Source: Asticcacaulis sp. (GTDB lineage Bacteria > Pseudomonadota > Alphaproteobacteria > Caulobacterales > Caulobacteraceae). Taken from it: a stretch of 38,253 nt of DNA. Shown piece after piece: positions 34,762-38,253 of this stretch. The notes under the pieces are model-generated. The model ran no database searches, had not been told where the DNA came from, and saw only the letters and a program-made list of their open reading frames with translations. The DNA lies in contig NZ_JAIXSV010000184.1 in NCBI RefSeq assembly GCF_027484505.1, forward strand, positions 1 through 38,253, read 5' to 3'. Position 1 is the stretch's first letter; each line of letters opens with the position of its first letter. A program made the position numbers and the translations under genes.

Positions 34762-36081
34762 ATGACCATTTCATCGAAAATTCTGCGTCCGCTCGTGCTG
34801 ATTGTCGCGCCTCTGGCGGCGCTGATGGTCTATGGCTGTGGTGGAGGCGGCGGCGGGGGTGGTTCATCCTCCGGTGGGGGCACCGGCGGTGGGTCATCGT
34901 CATCATCGGCGTCACAAAGCAGCTATGTGGCTTCAAGCCCGGTAACCGTCAGCACGCGCAGCAACGGGTTAAGATACGAAACGGCTGTGACGGGTCTTTC
35001 GGGTGGCGGTTATGCGGTGGCGTGGACCGAGCGCACTGTGGTCGCCGGCAGCCCGGACACATCAGGCTCGGCTATCTTGTATCGCGTGATTTCGAGCAGC
35101 GGTGCCATGCAGACGACGGAACTCACGGCCAATACGACGACGGCCGGCGATCAAAGCATGCCTGCCATCGTCGGCCTTAGCGGTGGCGGCTTTGTTGTCG
35201 CCTGGGCCGATCGTAGCGCGACGGCACCCGTTGTTCGGGCTCAGATCTTCGATGCCAATGGCGTCAAACAAGGCAGCGAATTGCGTGTAAACACCCGGGC
35301 GTTGTCTGCAACGCTGTTCGCATCGGACACAACGGTACAACTAGTGTCGGCTGGGACAGGCTTTATGGTGGCTTTCCGTGAGCGGGCCGTCAACAATACT
35401 CAGGTGACCACCGCAGATGAGGTTCGGGCACAGATATTCACAGCGACCGGTGCCACCGTTGGTTCTGAACTGACGCTTAAGGGTTTTCCGACCGGTTCGA
35501 TTGGCGGCAATGTCCCGGCCTATACGCTTGTCGGTCTAACGGACGGGACGTTTGCTTTGTCCTATGAGGAAGCCAATAATACGCAGGGTCTGATGCAGGG
35601 TAAGGTTCAGCTTTACACCGCCGCAGGCGCAGCATCAGGCAACCCTATAGCCTTGAATGGCGGTCTGGAAGCCTGGCTTCCGGCAGTGATCAGTCTGAAT
35701 AGCGGACGCTTTGCGGCGATCTGGTCGCAGCGGACGACGGTTCAGAGCCTGCGCGCTCAGGCCTATAGTGGTGCGGGGGCTGCCTATGGGACGGCAGCGA
35801 CGGTCAATGCCAATGCGGCGCTGAGTGCCAGCTATCGCGGCGCTACCGGATTGAGCAATGGCGGCTATGCGGTGGTCTATAGCTATAATTCGGGTCTGAC
35901 CGGCCAACTGATGTCCGATGATGGCACCAAACTTTTCACGGAGTTTGAGATCACCACCGCCACGTCGTTCAATGGCGTGAATCTGGGGTCAGGACCGAAT
36001 GGCTTTGCCCTGGTGTGGACCGAACCCAACGCCCGCAATAACGATCAGCCGGTGATCCTGCGCATCTATAATCGCCAGTAA
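34762..36081 (+). CDS. Lipoprotein with Gly/Ser linker and seven propeller-like repeats
   Basis: The 439-residue protein has a lipoprotein signal (LVLIVAPLAALMVYGC, Cys26), then a Gly/Ser-only linker of about 25 residues. Seven repeats follow, each with a G-G/N-G-[FY]-x-[VA]-x-[WY] strand: GLSGGGYAVAWTE, GLSGGGFVVAWAD, GTGFMVAFRE, GLTDGTFALSYEE, SLNSGRFAAIWSQ, GLSNGGYAVVYSY and GPNGFALVWTE. Between them lie A-Q-I-F-D-A-N-G-like strands. This is the repeat found in many large adhesins and calcium-type surface proteins, and seven copies fit a seven-bladed propeller. The protein is probably anchored in the outer membrane. GGGGGAG precedes the ATG. Confidence 0.85.
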   Translation: MTISSKILRPLVLIVAPLAALMVYGCGGGGGGGGSSSGGGTGGGSSSSSASQSSYVASSPVTVSTRSNGLRYETAVTGLSGGGYAVAWTERTVVAGSPDTSGSAILYRVISSSGAMQTTELTANTTTAGDQSMPAIVGLSGGGFVVAWADRSATAPVVRAQIFDANGVKQGSELRVNTRALSATLFASDTTVQLVSAGTGFMVAFRERAVNNTQVTTADEVRAQIFTATGATVGSELTLKGFPTGSIGGNVPAYTLVGLTDGTFALSYEEANNTQGLMQGKVQLYTAAGAASGNPIALNGGLEAWLPAVISLNSGRFAAIWSQRTTVQSLRAQAYSGAGAAYGTAATVNANAALSASYRGATGLSNGGYAVVYSYNSGLTGQLMSDDGTKLFTEFEITTATSFNGVNLGSGPNGFALVWTEPNARNNDQPVILRIYNRQ

Positions 36082-36084
36082 AGC

Positions 36085-36729
36085 CTACAGCGTTCGCCCA
36101 AGCTCCCCGCGTTTGACCGCGCCGTACCAGCCCCACAGGGCGTGCGACACCACTGAGCGGTAGGGCGACCAGCGCAGGGCCCGCTCGCGGCAATAGGTCT
36201 CGTCCGGGCGGGCATCGAGGCCGTCTAACCAGCCGACGGCCTCGCGCAAGGCGATGTCGCCGGTCGGGAAGATGTCGAGGCGGCCTTCGCAGAACATCAG
36301 ATAGACCTCGGCGGTCCAGCGCCCTATGCCTTTCAGCGCCGTCAGGTGGTCGATAGCGGCCTCGGCCTCAAGGCCCTGCACATGCGTAAAGTCGAGGGCG
36401 CGGGCGTGGACGGCTTCGGCGAGGATGCGGGCATATCTGACCTTGGGCCGCGACAGGCCGTGGCCGCGCAGGGCCTCGTCCGACAGGGTCAGCAGATGGG
36501 CCGGGCTCATCTCAGACAGGCCACCGCGCAGCTTTTGCCAGATGGCGTCGGCGGCCCTGACCGATAATTGCTGCTCGACGATCAGGCGCAGCAGGCCTTC
36601 GAAGCCGTCGGCTCGGTGGCGGAAGTTGAGGTCGCCGACGGTGGCAAACAGCGGGGCCAGCGCCGGGTCGGCTTCGGTCAGAGCGCTCATATGCGCGCGT
36701 TCAAGAGGAACAAGGTCACCGGGGATCAT
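36085..36729 (-). CDS. AlkA-like DNA-3-methyladenine glycosylase II
   Basis: The 214-residue protein is a helix-hairpin-helix DNA glycosylase: FEGLLRLIVEQQLSVRAADAIWQKL near residue 45, the hairpin LTALKGIGRWTAEVYLMFCEGRLDIFPTGDIAL near residue 130 with the catalytic Asp in TGD, and the C-terminal RWSPYRSVVSHALWGWYG. It removes alkylated purines from DNA. It lacks the N-terminal TBP-like domain of E. coli AlkA, so it is the shorter Mag-type form. It ends three bases from the end of the lipoprotein gene on the other strand. Confidence 0.92.
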   Translation of the reverse strand: MIPGDLVPLERAHMSALTEADPALAPLFATVGDLNFRHRADGFEGLLRLIVEQQLSVRAADAIWQKLRGGLSEMSPAHLLTLSDEALRGHGLSRPKVRYARILAEAVHARALDFTHVQGLEAEAAIDHLTALKGIGRWTAEVYLMFCEGRLDIFPTGDIALREAVGWLDGLDARPDETYCRERALRWSPYRSVVSHALWGWYGAVKRGELGRTL

Positions 36730-36788
36730 GCGCGAAGCCTTACACGGATACTGGCGCGCGTCACCTCCCGAATATTGCGGTTAAATCC

Positions 36789-37616
36789 TTAGCTTTGGAT
36801 ACAGCCGACCTGTGCCACGCGATACTCCCGGCGCAGGGTGTCGGAAACGATGCCGTAATTGCGGCGCGTCAGCAGGTCTTCGTGCTCGAAATCGTAGGTG
36901 CGCGACGGCGTATTGCCGATCTTGGCCAGCGTCGCCGGGGTCGAGGAATAGAGACGCCCGCGGCGCGGCTTGGTCTTCAGCGTGATGCCGATGACCTGAG
37001 ATTGCGCATCGAGGGTGGGGCCGCCCAGCAGCTTGTTCAGGCTGCCCGTCAGGTTGGCCGTATGCCCGGCTTCGGCCCAGGCCAGCACGGTTTCGGGCGC
37101 TTCGAAGCGTTTGCCGGTCTTGAGCCGGGTTTCCCCGATCAGGCGGCCGGTGGCTTCGCCGGCCTGATCCTGCGGAAAGCCCGGCATGAAGCCGCGCATA
37201 CCCGGTTTGATGGTTTTGGGATCGGCGAAGGGCAGGGGGCGCGCGCCGCTTTCGGTGACGGCCAGCACGTAGTTATCGAGGCTGCGCTTATACTGCACGC
37301 GGATACGCACCCCCAGATTGCCGCCCAGATTGAGGAAGGGATAGCGACAGTTCCGGATGCTTTCGCGGGCCAGCACCCACTCACCGGATTTTGAGACGGA
37401 AAAGGCCGTACCGCGATAATCAATATCGTTCATGATCGGCAGGCTGATGATCTCGTTGGTCGAGAAGGGGGAGTAGGTGGCAAACAGGGCCGCTTCGCCG
37501 GGCGGCGGCGGCGGCGGCGCGGGCGGCGACAGGGATTTGTCGGCCCAGCGGCCCGGCACGATGACCATCAGGGCCACCGCCGAACCGTAGAGCAGCCAGT
37601 CGGGGATGAGGCCCAT
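36789..37616 (-). CDS. Trypsin-fold-like membrane-anchored protein, catalytic residues apparently lost
   Basis: The 275-residue protein has an N-terminal membrane helix (WLLYGSAVALMVIVPG), a Pro-rich linker and a domain resembling trypsin-like peptidases. In active relatives GTAF...G-x-W-L-T-A-R-H-V-V-x-x-C holds the catalytic His; here the segment reads GTAFSVSKSGEWVLARESIRNC, with Glu-Ser in place of His-Val. The G-D-S-G-G-P-V-L-D motif around the catalytic Ser reads KLLGGPTLDAQSQVIGI, with Leu for Ser. It is probably a non-catalytic member that binds peptides or partners. It is followed, or led, by a DUF350 gene 15 bases upstream in one operon. Confidence 0.7.
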   Translation of the reverse strand: MGLIPDWLLYGSAVALMVIVPGRWADKSLSPPAPPPPPPGEAALFATYSPFSTNEIISLPIMNDIDYRGTAFSVSKSGEWVLARESIRNCRYPFLNLGGNLGVRIRVQYKRSLDNYVLAVTESGARPLPFADPKTIKPGMRGFMPGFPQDQAGEATGRLIGETRLKTGKRFEAPETVLAWAEAGHTANLTGSLNKLLGGPTLDAQSQVIGITLKTKPRRGRLYSSTPATLAKIGNTPSRTYDFEHEDLLTRRNYGIVSDTLRREYRVAQVGCIQS

Positions 37617-37631
37617 GACTCTTGCCTTCCC

Positions 37632-38090
37632 TTAGCCGGCGACGGCGGCGGCGAGGATCAGGGCGACGGCCAGCTTGCCCGCCACCAGCAGTACGGCGGC
37701 CGACACTTCGCCCTCGTCAATGCGCTGCGGCAGACCGGCCAGCAGGAAGTCCACCAGACGGAAAACAAACAGTTGCAGAAGGACGGTCGCCCCGCCCCAG
37801 ATGAGGATTTCGCGCACCGAGGTCGAAGCGGCCATCGAGGCAGCCAGCGGCACAGCCAGACCGATGATCACCCCGCCATAAGCCACAGCGGCGGCGGAAT
37901 TGCCGTCGCGGATTTGCTGGATTTCCTTATAGGGCGTCAGGATCGAATAGACGAAGGCCCCGATAAACAGCATCAGCAGGGTCGCCCCGGCGTGTAGCAG
38001 GGTGACCGGGAAACCGGCGGCGAAGGCCTGAACCTCCGGACGCAGCACGTCCGGCACCAGAAAGTCGAGAGTGAGGAAATCCGGTATCAT
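37632..38090 (-). CDS. DUF350 (YjfL-like) inner-membrane protein
   Basis: The 152-residue protein has four membrane helices with the DUF350 pattern: FPVTLLHAGATLLMLFIGAFVYSILTPYKEIQQIRDGNSAAAVAYGGVIIGLAVPLAASMA, here split as two helices around the conserved E-I-x-x-I-R-x-G-N-x-A-A-A. Then come ILIWGGATVLLQLFVFRLVDFLL and VSAAVLLVAGKLAVALILAAAVAG. Function is unknown. I chose the ATG at 38090; a TTG nine bases earlier is possible. It shares an operon with the protease-fold protein downstream. Confidence 0.85.
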   Translation of the reverse strand: MIPDFLTLDFLVPDVLRPEVQAFAAGFPVTLLHAGATLLMLFIGAFVYSILTPYKEIQQIRDGNSAAAVAYGGVIIGLAVPLAASMAASTSVREILIWGGATVLLQLFVFRLVDFLLAGLPQRIDEGEVSAAVLLVAGKLAVALILAAAVAG

Positions 38091-38209
38091 GCCGATCAAA
38101 AGCCCCGATTACGCCCGCCGTCCCGTGCGGATGGCCAGTATTGTATCGGGGGTCTTGCAAGATCAAGGCCGAAAAATGTGACCGTTTTTTATAGGCGCAA
38201 GGGCCGCAC

Positions 38210-38253
38210 CTACACGCCAGAGGCCAGATGGCCGTAGGGCAGTTCCGTTTCGA
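38210..38253 (-). CDS. Possible C-terminal end of a gene entering from the right
   Basis: On the minus strand one frame at the window edge reads ETELPYGHLASGV followed by TAG at 38210. The residues look protein-like and the frame is open to the edge, but 14 codons are too few to identify it or exclude chance. It would be upstream of the DUF350 gene on the same strand. Confidence 0.25.
   Translation of the reverse strand, partial: ETELPYGHLASGV

Overview
The window is a GC-rich chromosomal segment of an alphaproteobacterium, most likely Caulobacteraceae (Asticcacaulis- or Caulobacter-like). This rests on the gene families and their order (hemC-hemD-mitofilin-like-hemY divergent from tsaD-gpsA, standalone HPt-like protein, DUF4197, Sel1-repeat protein) and on strong GC-ending codon bias. 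The genus is inferred and was not tested by any search.

Bases 1-12400 are a branched-chain amino acid supercluster. On the minus strand, read right to left, come a leader peptide and attenuator, a short gene that looks like only the C-terminal domain of IlvD, then ilvC, ilvB, ilvN, leuA, ilvE, leuC, leuD and leuB (cut by the window edge). Divergently on the plus strand are a Cys-rich upstream ORF, full-length ilvD and a small hypothetical gene. Together these cover nearly all of the Ile/Val/Leu pathway. The leader peptide has a dense run of Ile/Val/Leu codons, several of them rare here, followed by a textbook terminator and a candidate antiterminator that includes the leader stop codon. This is the hallmark of attenuation by charged branched-chain tRNA.

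Bases 12400-21600 hold envelope and housekeeping genes: a DUF4197 protein, a Sel1-repeat protein, a standalone DsbD alpha domain coupled to a Tat-exported DsbA-like thioredoxin, an acetate symporter with its DUF485 partner (minus), a secreted cyclophilin-like protein, an unknown four-helix membrane protein, an HPt-like protein without its phospho-accepting His, and an AraC-type regulator.

Bases 21600-23510 look like a small acquired patch: an AT-richer gene for a winged-helix plus PD-(D/E)XK-like protein, a non-coding stretch with repeated GTGGCCCCCA boxes, and tRNA-Thr(CGU), whose 3' end faces the patch.

Bases 23600-31170 are the tetrapyrrole operon hemC-hemD-mitofilin-like-hemY (minus) and, divergently, tsaD-gpsA-Rieske protein joined by 4-base overlaps, then a parDE toxin-antitoxin pair with a palindromic operator. 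Bases 31170-38253 hold a creatininase-family amidohydrolase, acetyl-CoA synthetase, a hemerythrin-like protein, a seven-repeat lipoprotein, a DNA glycosylase, a protease-fold protein that appears to have lost its catalytic residues, and a DUF350 membrane protein.

GC-rich palindromes of a CCTCCCCTGA...TCAGGGGAGG type recur in intergenic gaps and form a dispersed repeat family. The most interesting items are the catalytically stripped IlvD C-terminal-domain gene as first gene of the ilv operon, the attenuator in front of it, and the Cys-rich upstream ORF with mutually exclusive hairpins in front of ilvD.
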